15,776 nt of DNA from Pseudomonadota bacterium. GTDB lineage: Bacteria > Pseudomonadota > Alphaproteobacteria > Acetobacterales > Acetobacteraceae. The stretch's first letter is position 1, and the number at the start of each line of letters is the position of its first letter. The translations under genes and the position numbers were made by a program. Shown piece by piece: positions 6,096 to 13,446 of the stretch. The notes below the pieces were generated by a model. The model ran no database searches. It was not told the DNA's origin and worked only from the letters and a program-made list of their open reading frames with translations. The stretch spans positions 1 to 15,776 of the forward strand of contig JAKBAQ010000038.1 of assembly GCA_021808985.1 (NCBI GenBank). Direction: 5' to 3'.

Positions 6096-8033
6096 ATGAG
6101 CTCCAACATAGACATCCTCTCGATCACAACGCCGCTCCCTGCAACCTCTTTTGGGGTATCGGGCATCAGCGGCGAGGAGCGGCTGAACCATCCTTTCTGC
6201 TATACGGTGGACCTGCACTCAGGCTCCGCCCTGCTCGACCCCAATAGCCTGCTCGACCAGCCGGTTACCATCACGCTTGGCGACCCCACCAAAAATGGCC
6301 GCTATATTAGCGGCATTGTCTCCTCGGTGCGCCAGATACCCGTCACCTCAAATGCTCTGTGGCGTTACCAGCTCACCGTGGTGCCCAAGCTCTGGTTCCT
6401 CGGGCAAACGCAGGATTGCCGTTTCTACCAGAAAATGTCGGTGTCTGACATTGTGGAAGATATTTTCGGCAAATTCAGCGTCTCCTACACCTCGAAGTTG
6501 CAAAACTCCTACAAAAAACGCGACTATACCGTGCAGTTCAACGAATCCTACCTCGATTTCGTTCAACGCATGCTGGAAGACGAGGGTATTTTTTATTTCT
6601 TCACGCATGATTCCAGCAGCCATACCCTGATACTGGCTGACGGCAACACGGCGTTTCAGCCAATCAACCAGCCATCGATCATGCTGGACCATACCGGCCA
6701 TGGTTCTGGCACGATGAACACATGGGAGAAAACCGACAGCACGGCCATCGGCTCCGTCCGTGTCGATGACTACCATATGGAAACCGACAACCTGGCCCCC
6801 GGCGCGATTACGGGAAGCGAAACCACCGTGCTCAAGGCAAGCGCGGCAAGCCAGCGCACGCATTACACCTGGCCGGCCATTCGCAACACCACCCAGGATG
6901 CCCAGACACGCGCCAAATGGCGCATGCTGGCGGCCGAGGCGGCCGCTCAGATACTGAACGGTAGCGGGCAGATTACGGATTTCGTCTCCGGCGGCAAATT
7001 CTCACTCACCAACGACCCGATCAACGGCGGCAATTCAACTGATTATGTCATCCATTCGGTCTCCTATCAGGTGAGCGATACCTCCGACGGCACCGGCAGC
7101 GGGGAGGGCAGTTCCATCGCCATGAACTGCCAAGCCTTCCCCGCAGCAACGCCCTACCGCGCCGAACCCACGGTCGCAGCGCCTGTCATGTCCGGGCTTT
7201 ATTCGGCCATCGTGATCGGATCTTCGAGCGAAGAGATCTACACTGACGATTTCGGCCGTATCCAGGTGCAGTTTCCCTCTGACAACCAGGGCGATATCAC
7301 CACCGAGAAAACCCTCTGGGTTCGGGTTGTGCAGTCCTGGGCTGGCAATAACTGGGGTATGCAGTTCATCCCGCGCGTCGGCATGGAAGTTGCCGTTGCC
7401 TTCATGGAGGGCGACGTTAACCATCCGGTGGCGATCGGTTGCCTCTACAACAACGTCAATTCGCCGACTTTCTCCTCGGCTGACAAGAATAAAAGTGGCC
7501 TGCGCACACGTTCGACCAAGAATGGCGGCACCGGCAATTTCAGTGAACTTTCATTCGACGATACCAAGGGCAGCGAGGTCTTTTTCCTGCACGCTGAAAA
7601 AGACTATAAACTGGAGGTCGAACACGACCAGACGCTGACAATCCAGAACAACCGCAACCTCACCGTCACCAAGGATGAAACCGTCAAAATCGACGGCAAA
7701 AAAACCGATACGGTGAAAGAGGATTGTTCACTCACCGTTAGCCAGGGGAATCTCTCCACAACCGTCAGCCAGGGGAATGAATCCCTGACCGTGACCACCG
7801 GTTCCATTTCTCATAATGCCGGGCAGTCCATAACCCTGAAGGTTGGCGGCAACAGCCTGGTCATCAACAATTCCGGCATCACGCTCACCGTCGGCGGCAA
7901 TTCGGTTCAGCTTTCTGAGTCCAGTGTCACCATCAACGGTCTCCAGGTGAACATCACTGGTCAGCTGTCAACCGGTGTCACCGGCAGCGGCATGCTGAAT
8001 CTGACCGGTGGCATGGTAAACATCAATTCATGA
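6096..8033 (+). CDS. vgrG: T6SS spike protein VgrG
   Basis: A 645-residue VgrG (TssI). It forms the trimeric puncturing tip of the T6SS, built like phage T4 gp27 and gp5 joined together. The gp27-like N-terminal half contains the family signature around RDYTVQFNESYLDFVQRMLE followed by EGIFYFF. The OB-fold with IYTDDFGRIQVQFP (from residue 381), LWVRVVQSWAGNNWGMQFIPR and GMEVAVAFMEGDVNHPVAIG comes next. The C-terminal third is Thr/Val/Asn/Gly-rich and repetitive, as expected for the triple-stranded beta-helix needle. It ends at residue 645 with GGMVNINS, so no fused effector or catalytic extension is present. No PAAR, Hcp or DUF4123/DUF2169-type adaptor gene follows; the next gene begins 21 bases downstream. 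Start ATG 6096 has AGGGA 6 bases upstream. Part of the gene is noticeably poorer in G+C than neighbouring genes, compatible with exchange of the spike gene. Confidence 0.95.
   Translation: MSSNIDILSITTPLPATSFGVSGISGEERLNHPFCYTVDLHSGSALLDPNSLLDQPVTITLGDPTKNGRYISGIVSSVRQIPVTSNALWRYQLTVVPKLWFLGQTQDCRFYQKMSVSDIVEDIFGKFSVSYTSKLQNSYKKRDYTVQFNESYLDFVQRMLEDEGIFYFFTHDSSSHTLILADGNTAFQPINQPSIMLDHTGHGSGTMNTWEKTDSTAIGSVRVDDYHMETDNLAPGAITGSETTVLKASAASQRTHYTWPAIRNTTQDAQTRAKWRMLAAEAAAQILNGSGQITDFVSGGKFSLTNDPINGGNSTDYVIHSVSYQVSDTSDGTGSGEGSSIAMNCQAFPAATPYRAEPTVAAPVMSGLYSAIVIGSSSEEIYTDDFGRIQVQFPSDNQGDITTEKTLWVRVVQSWAGNNWGMQFIPRVGMEVAVAFMEGDVNHPVAIGCLYNNVNSPTFSSADKNKSGLRTRSTKNGGTGNFSELSFDDTKGSEVFFLHAEKDYKLEVEHDQTLTIQNNRNLTVTKDETVKIDGKKTDTVKEDCSLTVSQGNLSTTVSQGNESLTVTTGSISHNAGQSITLKVGGNSLVINNSGITLTVGGNSVQLSESSVTINGLQVNITGQLSTGVTGSGMLNLTGGMVNINS
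7728..7808 (+). repeat. Three 9-residue repeats in the VgrG needle
   Basis: Residues 545-571 read SLTVSQGNL, STTVSQGNE and SLTVTTGSI, three consecutive 9-residue units. At DNA level AGCCAGGGGAAT recurs exactly 27 bases apart (7740-7751 and 7767-7778), indicating a recent in-frame duplication or conversion of the first two units. Such units fit turns of the beta-helical needle and could set its length. Confidence 0.75.
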
Positions 8034-8054
8034 CGATAGCAGCTTGAGGACACC

Positions 8055-8648
8055 ATGAGTGCCACCAAACCCAACAAACTCTCTGCTGCCGACGTCTCCA
8101 GCGTGCTGCAACGCTGCAGCCTGCCGCCCGAAGCTCAGGAGCTGATCGCGAACCAGAGCGATCTCATGGGCATCGTCCAGTCATTGACCAACGCCGGCCT
8201 CCTGATCGAGGCAACGCGGGTGTTCGCTCATGCGCTGCCCAAACGCGAAGCCGTGTGGTGGGCCTGCATGTGCGCCACCCATACGCCCGCCGCCCAGATC
8301 TCCGCGGAAGACATGAAAATGCGCGAACTCGCCGAAACCTGGGTGCGCCAGCAAAGCGATGAAATTCGCCGGGCCGGGATGGAGGAGGCCAAACGCACAG
8401 GTTTTAAAAGCCCGGAATCCTGGGCCGCCGTCGCCGCTTTCTGGAGCGGCGATTCTGTCACGCCGCTGAACACGCCGCCGATTCCCGCTCCGCCGCATCT
8501 CACCGGGGTCGCCGTCGCCGGCGCGGTGGCGCTGGCTTCCGTGCGCGGCGAACCAAGCCGCCAGCGGCAACGGCTTGCGCTGTTTCTCCAGTCAGCACAT
8601 GATATCGCCAACGGCGGCCCAGGCCGGCTACCCGTGGAGGCGGCATGA
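8055..8648 (+). CDS. T6SS-associated protein of unknown function, DUF6931-like
   Basis: A 197-residue protein with no signal peptide. It is largely helical by composition up to about residue 130, followed by a Pro-rich hinge (TPLNTPPIPAPPHL, 137-150) and a hydrophobic Ala/Val segment (about 151-163) before a basic stretch. The most distinctive stretch is HALPKREAVWWACMC (59-73). From memory this matches the DUF6931 family seen beside alphaproteobacterial T6SS genes; the assignment is by recognition, not by search. No enzyme motif is visible. The gene starts 21 bases after vgrG with GAGGA just upstream, and its stop overlaps the tagH start (ATGA), so it is co-translated with the T6SS regulator. 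Position suggests a cytoplasmic accessory, for example a VgrG-loading adaptor or a partner of the FHA protein, but this is speculation. The single hydrophobic segment is short and weak as a membrane anchor. Confidence 0.65.
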   Translation: MSATKPNKLSAADVSSVLQRCSLPPEAQELIANQSDLMGIVQSLTNAGLLIEATRVFAHALPKREAVWWACMCATHTPAAQISAEDMKMRELAETWVRQQSDEIRRAGMEEAKRTGFKSPESWAAVAAFWSGDSVTPLNTPPIPAPPHLTGVAVAGAVALASVRGEPSRQRQRLALFLQSAHDIANGGPGRLPVEAA

Positions 8649-10150
8649 CCCTCACTCTCAGCGTTCTACGTTGCCCGGATACAGTACCCCCGGAAACCAA
8701 GCGCATTACCGGCGGGGAGCTGCGCATCGGCCGTGGCGCCGATAATGACTGGATCATGCCCGACCCGGAACGCATGCTCTCTAAAAAACATTGTGTTATT
8801 GCTTATCGCAATGGTGGCTGGGCAATCGCCGATACCAGCACGAATGGCACCTTCATCAACAATGAGCCTGACCCCATAGGCCAAGGCCAGATTCGCAACC
8901 TCGCCGATGGCGACCGCATCCGGCTTGGCGCCTACGAGATCGAGGTACGGATCGCCGAAGAGCAGGGATTTGGCGCCGCCCCGGGTTTCGGCGCCAAATC
9001 CTCATCCCCGTTTGATGACCCTTTCGGTGATGACGTCTTTGCGCCTAAACCACCACCGGCCGAAACCTTCACCTCATCGGCCTTCGGCAACGACCCATTG
9101 TTCGGCGGCCCGCCGCCGCGCAATTCGGTCACCATGCCTGAGCAGTTTTCTCCCCTGGCTTCGGTGCCGGATGACGATTTCCTCAGCGCGCCGACCCAGC
9201 CTGACCATTCTCAAGCCTTCAGCGATGCATTCAAGCCACCGCCGGTGAGCCAGCAACTCCTGCCCGATGATGACTGGGATCTCGGCTTTCCCGCCGCTTC
9301 ACCCGCGCAGCCGCCGCAGCCGCCAACCGCGCGGCAGCCTCCAGCCGAGCGCATGTTCACTTCACTGGATAGCGGCTTGGGCGACGACTCCTCCCCCTTC
9401 CTCGAACCCGCGCCGCAGCCGGCTCCGGCACCTGCCGCGGCGCCGTTGGCCAACCCATTCCAGGAAGACCCCTTGGCGCCCGCGGCTCAACCTGCGGCCC
9501 CGCAAGCACCGCCTGCGTCTCCGGTCATAACACTGGCGCAGCCCATCTCCCCGCCCGCGCCGGATGCAGCGCTCACCGCCTTCCTCGAAGGCGCCGGAAT
9601 ACGCGGCGCCAGGCCAGAGAATGCCGAAAACACAATGCGCGCCATCGGTGCCGCCTTCCGCGCCACGGTCTCGGGCATTCGCCAGGCACTCATCGCGCGC
9701 GCCGAGATCAAGGGCGGTTTTCGCATCGAGCAGACGATGATCCGCTCGCGCGGCAACAACCCTCTGAAATTTTCCGCCGATGACGACGACGCGCTGAGCG
9801 CCCTGCTCGGGGTTGGCCGCCGGATCGACATGCAACCCGAGGCTGCCATCAGCGATGCTCTGCGCGACATGCGCCTGCATGAGCTGGCGACAATAGCCGC
9901 CATGCAGAATGCGGTGCGCGCCCTGCTGGCGCAGCTTGACCCAGCCCGCCTGCGCGCCGAAGCCGATGAGCAAGGCGGCCTCACCGTACTGCCCGCGCAG
10001 AAAAAAGCCCGCGCTTTCGAGGCCTATGAAAAACTTCACGATAGCGTCACACGCGCGCTGGCTGACGATTTTGACAGCGTCTTTGGTAAAACCTTCGCCC
10101 GCGCCTACGAAACCGCGTTGCGAGACATCAGCGCCAGGGAGCCCTCATGA
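8645..10150 (+). CDS. tagH: T6SS forkhead-associated (FHA) domain protein TagH/Fha
   Basis: A 501-residue protein in three parts. The N-terminal FHA domain (about 1-100) carries the phosphothreonine-binding residues: Gly29-Arg30 (LRIGRG), Ser46 and His49 (LSKKHC) and Asn67 (TSTNGTF). A long Pro/Ala/Asp-rich, probably disordered linker (about 110-310) follows. The last ~190 residues form the TagH-type C-terminal domain, with FLEGAGI near its start, NNPLKF at 371-376 and a YEKLHDSVTRALADDF helix. Fha proteins act in the cytosol as phosphothreonine readers in the Thr-phosphorylation pathway that switches T6SS assembly on. The kinase PpkA and phosphatase PppA are not in this window. The start ATG overlaps the preceding stop, and its own stop overlaps the tssJ start (both ATGA), indicating translational coupling. 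The linker Pro content is high but unremarkable for the family. Confidence 0.93.
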   Translation: MTLTLSVLRCPDTVPPETKRITGGELRIGRGADNDWIMPDPERMLSKKHCVIAYRNGGWAIADTSTNGTFINNEPDPIGQGQIRNLADGDRIRLGAYEIEVRIAEEQGFGAAPGFGAKSSSPFDDPFGDDVFAPKPPPAETFTSSAFGNDPLFGGPPPRNSVTMPEQFSPLASVPDDDFLSAPTQPDHSQAFSDAFKPPPVSQQLLPDDDWDLGFPAASPAQPPQPPTARQPPAERMFTSLDSGLGDDSSPFLEPAPQPAPAPAAAPLANPFQEDPLAPAAQPAAPQAPPASPVITLAQPISPPAPDAALTAFLEGAGIRGARPENAENTMRAIGAAFRATVSGIRQALIARAEIKGGFRIEQTMIRSRGNNPLKFSADDDDALSALLGVGRRIDMQPEAAISDALRDMRLHELATIAAMQNAVRALLAQLDPARLRAEADEQGGLTVLPAQKKARAFEAYEKLHDSVTRALADDFDSVFGKTFARAYETALRDISAREPS

Positions 10151-10596
10151 AAAAGCTTTTCGCCAGCCTCATACTCCTGGCATTGGCGAGTTGCGCCGCG
10201 CCGCCGCCGCCGCCCGCGGTTTTGTCACTCAGCATCATCGGCAGCGCCGGGCAGAACCCTGACCCCAACGGCCATGGCACCGCCGTGGCCATCCGGCTCT
10301 ACCAGTTGACCGCCACCGGCAAGTTTCAATCCACCGATGTCTATTCCCTGATGAACCAGGAGGCCAGCGTACTCGGCACCGATGAAGCGGGCGCCTCTGA
10401 ACAGATTTTGCTGGCGCCGGGACAAAAACTGAGCGAGACGCTCAGCCTGAAGCCATCTGTCACTTCGCTCGGCGTGGCGGTCCTGTTCCAGGACATCAAC
10501 CATTCAACCTGGAAGCTGGTGGCTCCTCTCGCCGCCAGCGGCACCACCGCCTTGACCTTGCAGATAAATGGACTAACCGCGACACTGCATAAGTAA
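10147..10596 (+). CDS. tssJ: T6SS outer-membrane lipoprotein TssJ
   Basis: A 149-residue protein with a classical lipoprotein signal: MKKLFASLILLALASC, where LASC is the lipobox and Cys16 the acylated residue. Position +2 is Ala, not Asp, consistent with sorting to the outer membrane. A short Pro run (about 19-23) follows, then a beta-rich domain (AVLSLSIIGSAGQNPDPNG, VAIRLYQL, GVAVLFQDI) matching the transthyretin-like TssJ/SciN/VasD fold. TssJ anchors the membrane complex in the outer membrane by binding the periplasmic end of TssM. The start overlaps the tagH stop by ATGA, so it is in the same operon. A 59-base gap separates it from tssK, the longest gap inside the T6SS block. Length is at the short end of normal. 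Confidence 0.93.
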   Translation: MKKLFASLILLALASCAAPPPPPAVLSLSIIGSAGQNPDPNGHGTAVAIRLYQLTATGKFQSTDVYSLMNQEASVLGTDEAGASEQILLAPGQKLSETLSLKPSVTSLGVAVLFQDINHSTWKLVAPLAASGTTALTLQINGLTATLHK

Positions 10597-10641
10597 CGAA
10601 TTTTCCGGCTAAACGGCAAATATTAAGGGGATTTGAACTTC

Positions 10642-10659
10642 ATGCGAGGCTGCCCGTGA
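10642..10659 (+). other. Five-codon upstream mini-ORF overlapping the tssK start
   Basis: ATG CGA GGC TGC CCG TGA reads Met-Arg-Gly-Cys-Pro-stop, and its TGA overlaps the tssK GTG start as GTGA. AAGGGG at 10625-10630 lies roughly 12 bases before the ATG. It could couple translation of tssK across the 59-base gap after tssJ, or be chance. The tssK start also has its own AGG about 7 bases upstream. Confidence 0.2.
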
Positions 10660-11987
10660 GCTGGACCAACCGCGTTGTATGGCAGGAGGGCATGTTCCTC
10701 CGCTCTCAGCATTTCCAACAGCAGGACCGCTGGCTGGAAGCCTTCGTGCGCGGCCGCGCCGCGCCGCTGCGGCCGCACCCCTGGGGGCTGACGCAGATCA
10801 CGCTTGATAAAGACCTGCTCGGCACCGGGCGCTTTGCCATCGCCGCCGCCGCCGGCGTGTTCGAGGATGGCACGCCCTTTTCCCTCCCGGGTGAGACCGA
10901 TCATCCATCCCCCTTCGAGGTGCCGGACAATACACGTGGCGTGCTGATCCATTTGGCCCTGCCGATCCGCCAGAATGGCGCGGTGGAAATCGCCGCCGCC
11001 GATGGCAGCGCCGAGGGCCGCTACAAGGCTCAATCCTTCGAGGCCTACGACACACATTCCAGCTCACCCCAAGCCGCCGAACTGCTCGTCGGGCGGCTGA
11101 AGCTGCGCTATCTGCTCGATACCGACGACCGCGGCGGCTACCTTTGCATTCCCCTCGCCCGCATCATGGAGGTCTCCTCCGACAAGCGCGTGACCCTGGA
11201 TGACAACTGGCTGCCGCCGGCGCTGGTCTGCAACGCCATCCCGGCGCTGACCGGGCTGATCACTGAATTCACCGGCATGATCAACCAGCGCGGCGAGGCC
11301 CTGGCGGCGCGGGTCAACGCCCCCGGCGCGCGCGGCGTGGCCGAAGTCGCGGACTTCATGCTGCTGCAGGCCATCAACCGCTGGCAGGCACTGCTCCAGC
11401 ACTGGGCTGACGCCGCCAACATCCACCCCGAGACTCTCTACGCCGCCTATGTGGAAATGGCCGCCGAATTCGCCACCTTCACCAGCGCGAACCGCCGCCC
11501 CAACGCCTATCCCGGCTACCGGCATGAGGATCTGCAACGCAGCTTTGCCCCGGTTATCGCCGATCTGCGGCGCTCGCTCTCGTCGGTCATTGAGCAGAAC
11601 GCGGTGGCCATCCCGTTGCAGGAGCGCCGCCATGGCGTCCATGTCGGCCCCATCAACGACCGCAACGTGTTGCGCGCCGCCAATTTCGTCCTCAGCGTGC
11701 AGGCCGATGTCCCCACCGAGACCCTGCGCCGGCTGTTCCCGGCGCAGATAAAAATCGGCGCCGTCGAGCATATACGTGAGCTGGTGAACGTCGCTTTACC
11801 AGGCATCGCCATCCGGCCAATGCCCGTCGCGCCCCGGCAAATTCCTTTTTATGCCGGCGCCACCTATTTCGAACTGGACCGCAACAGCCCGCATTGGCAG
11901 CAGATGCAAACCTCCGGAGGCTTCGCCATTCATGTATCCGGTGAATTTCCGAATTTGCGCATGGAACTGTGGGCGATCAAAGGCTAG
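10656..11987 (+). CDS. tssK: T6SS baseplate protein TssK
   Basis: A 443-residue TssK (ImpJ/VasE), the trimeric cytoplasmic connector that docks the baseplate onto the TssJLM membrane complex. The N-terminus MSWTNRVVWQEGMFLRSQHFQQQDR is split here as MSWTNRVVWQEG and MFLRSQHFQQQD, the near-invariant family signature. It fixes the start at GTG 10656, with CGAGG a few bases upstream. Downstream family-like stretches include YRHEDLQRSFAPVIADLRRSLS, interrupted here as YRHEDLQRSF and DLRRSLS, then HVGPINDRN and the C-terminal FYAGATYFELDRNSPHW. The C-terminal domain that contacts TssL/TssM is complete and length is normal. The tssL coding start lies 44 bases after the stop. No truncation or frameshift is seen. 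Confidence 0.95.
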   Translation: MSWTNRVVWQEGMFLRSQHFQQQDRWLEAFVRGRAAPLRPHPWGLTQITLDKDLLGTGRFAIAAAAGVFEDGTPFSLPGETDHPSPFEVPDNTRGVLIHLALPIRQNGAVEIAAADGSAEGRYKAQSFEAYDTHSSSPQAAELLVGRLKLRYLLDTDDRGGYLCIPLARIMEVSSDKRVTLDDNWLPPALVCNAIPALTGLITEFTGMINQRGEALAARVNAPGARGVAEVADFMLLQAINRWQALLQHWADAANIHPETLYAAYVEMAAEFATFTSANRRPNAYPGYRHEDLQRSFAPVIADLRRSLSSVIEQNAVAIPLQERRHGVHVGPINDRNVLRAANFVLSVQADVPTETLRRLFPAQIKIGAVEHIRELVNVALPGIAIRPMPVAPRQIPFYAGATYFELDRNSPHWQQMQTSGGFAIHVSGEFPNLRMELWAIKG

Positions 11988-12031
11988 TTTTTCATATCGT
12001 TAACGCGTGCATCGACGAGGATTTTAAGACG

Positions 12032-13438
12032 ATGAGCGATAATCCATTTTCCGAGCCGGAAGATTCCGACCGCACGATCATTCGCCCGACGCCCGGTGGC
12101 AAAAAACCCGCATCTCCCGCCGCGCCGCCGCCTGCCCCCTCACCGTTTGATTCCCCAGCCGCCCCCTACGCGGCACAACAGCCCGCCGCGCCGCAATACG
12201 CGGCACAGCCCGCCCCGCGCGCGGCCAGCGATGCGCCGGAGAGCATCGGCATGGGCGGCTCCCCGCTCATCGCCGCCGCCGGCCCGCTGCTGCAATTGCT
12301 GGCCCGCCTGCGCAACACCTTGAACGCCCCGGACTCCAGCGACCTGCGCGAACGCGCGACCCGTGAGATCCGCCGGTTCGAAGAAACCGCGCGCGCCCAG
12401 AACATTCCCATGGAGCAGCTCCGCCCGGCGCATTACGCGCTGTGCGCCAGCCTGGATGACGTGGTGCTGGCCACGCCCTGGGGCAGCCAGGGCGCCTGGG
12501 CCACACGCTCCATGGTCTCCACCTTCCACCAGGAAGTGCGCAGCGGCGAGCGCTTTTTTGATGTGCTGACCCAACTGCGCCAAAACCCCGGAAATTTCCT
12601 TCCTGTGCTGGAGCTCATGTATTTTTGCCTCTCTCTCGGCTACATGGGGCGCTACCGGCTCTCGCCCCGCGGTCCGGCGGAAATCGACAAATTGCGCGAA
12701 GACACATACGCCGTCATCCGCCGTCTGCGCCCCGCCGGAGAGGCTGCCCTCTCGCCACACTGGCAGGGTGTGAACGCCCCCTACCGGCCCAGCCGTTTCT
12801 CCGTTCCGGTGTGGCTTGCCGGCGTCGCCGCGCTTGGTGTTCTCGGTGTTCTATACAGTGTGTTCCTGTTCTCTCTCGTCCGTAATTCGGACGCGCAGTT
12901 TGAAGCCGCCGTCACCGCCCCGCCCAACGCCCTTCCCACCATCGTACGCGCGCAGCCGGTGGTCGCTCCGGTTGAACCCACCTCCCCTGGCCCAAATATC
13001 CTTGACCGTATCAGCGCCTTCCTTTCGCCGGAAATCGCGGCTGGCAAGGTCAGCGTGCTCGGCACCGTCAACACGCCGATCGTGCGCATCAACAACCAGG
13101 GTCTCTTCGGCAGCGGCAGCGCCGTGGTCGAGGCTGACGACGTGCCTCTGCTGCAGAAAATCGGCACCGCCCTCGGCCGCGAGAGCGGCACGGTGACGGT
13201 TATCGGCTACACGGACAACCAACCGATCCACACCCTGCAATTCCCCTCCAATTTCGAACTCTCCACCGCCCGCGCGCAGGCCGCCGCCGCGATCATGGAC
13301 CAGACCATCGGCGACCAGAGCCGCATCTCCGCGAAGGGAATGGGTGATACCGCCCCCGTCGCCACAAACGACACCGCGGCCGGCAGGGCGCAGAATCGCC
13401 GCATCGAAATCGTACTTAACCACGCCATTCAGAACTGA
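12032..13438 (+). CDS. tssL: T6SS inner-membrane protein TssL with OmpA-like peptidoglycan-binding domain
   Basis: A 468-residue DotU/IcmH-type TssL with a C-terminal extension. Order: an acidic tail containing DSDRTIIRP (Thr15); a Pro/Ala/Gln-rich linker with repeated YAAQPA-type units (about 25-70); the cytoplasmic DotU domain (about 75-235) with ALCASLDDVVLATPWG and YFCLSLGYMGRYRL; one membrane span (about 260-283, VWLAGVAALGVLGVLYSVFL); a periplasmic linker; and an OmpA-like domain. The OmpA domain shows GYTDNQP (Asp395), NFELSTARA (from Asn407) and NRRIEI (Arg456/457), the residues that hold diaminopimelate of peptidoglycan. TssL forms the inner-membrane complex with TssM and binds TssK; the OmpA part should anchor it to the cell wall. 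ATG 12032 is preferred, with GAGGA 10 bases upstream, because an in-frame GTG at 11969 lies inside tssK and adds residues atypical of the family. tssM follows after 8 bases. Confidence 0.94.
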   Translation: MSDNPFSEPEDSDRTIIRPTPGGKKPASPAAPPPAPSPFDSPAAPYAAQQPAAPQYAAQPAPRAASDAPESIGMGGSPLIAAAGPLLQLLARLRNTLNAPDSSDLRERATREIRRFEETARAQNIPMEQLRPAHYALCASLDDVVLATPWGSQGAWATRSMVSTFHQEVRSGERFFDVLTQLRQNPGNFLPVLELMYFCLSLGYMGRYRLSPRGPAEIDKLREDTYAVIRRLRPAGEAALSPHWQGVNAPYRPSRFSVPVWLAGVAALGVLGVLYSVFLFSLVRNSDAQFEAAVTAPPNALPTIVRAQPVVAPVEPTSPGPNILDRISAFLSPEIAAGKVSVLGTVNTPIVRINNQGLFGSGSAVVEADDVPLLQKIGTALGRESGTVTVIGYTDNQPIHTLQFPSNFELSTARAQAAAAIMDQTIGDQSRISAKGMGDTAPVATNDTAAGRAQNRRIEIVLNHAIQN

Positions 13439-13446
13439 GCATACCC

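Noticed and set aside
5981..6247. A small + strand open frame overlapping the start of vgrG in another frame
   Set aside because: It runs out of frame through the conserved VgrG N-terminus and shows no protein-like features.
11969..12031. An in-frame GTG giving TssL 21 extra residues and overlapping tssK
   Set aside because: ATG 12032 begins the family-typical MSDNPFSEPEDSDRT and has its own GAGGA; the extension has no family resemblance.
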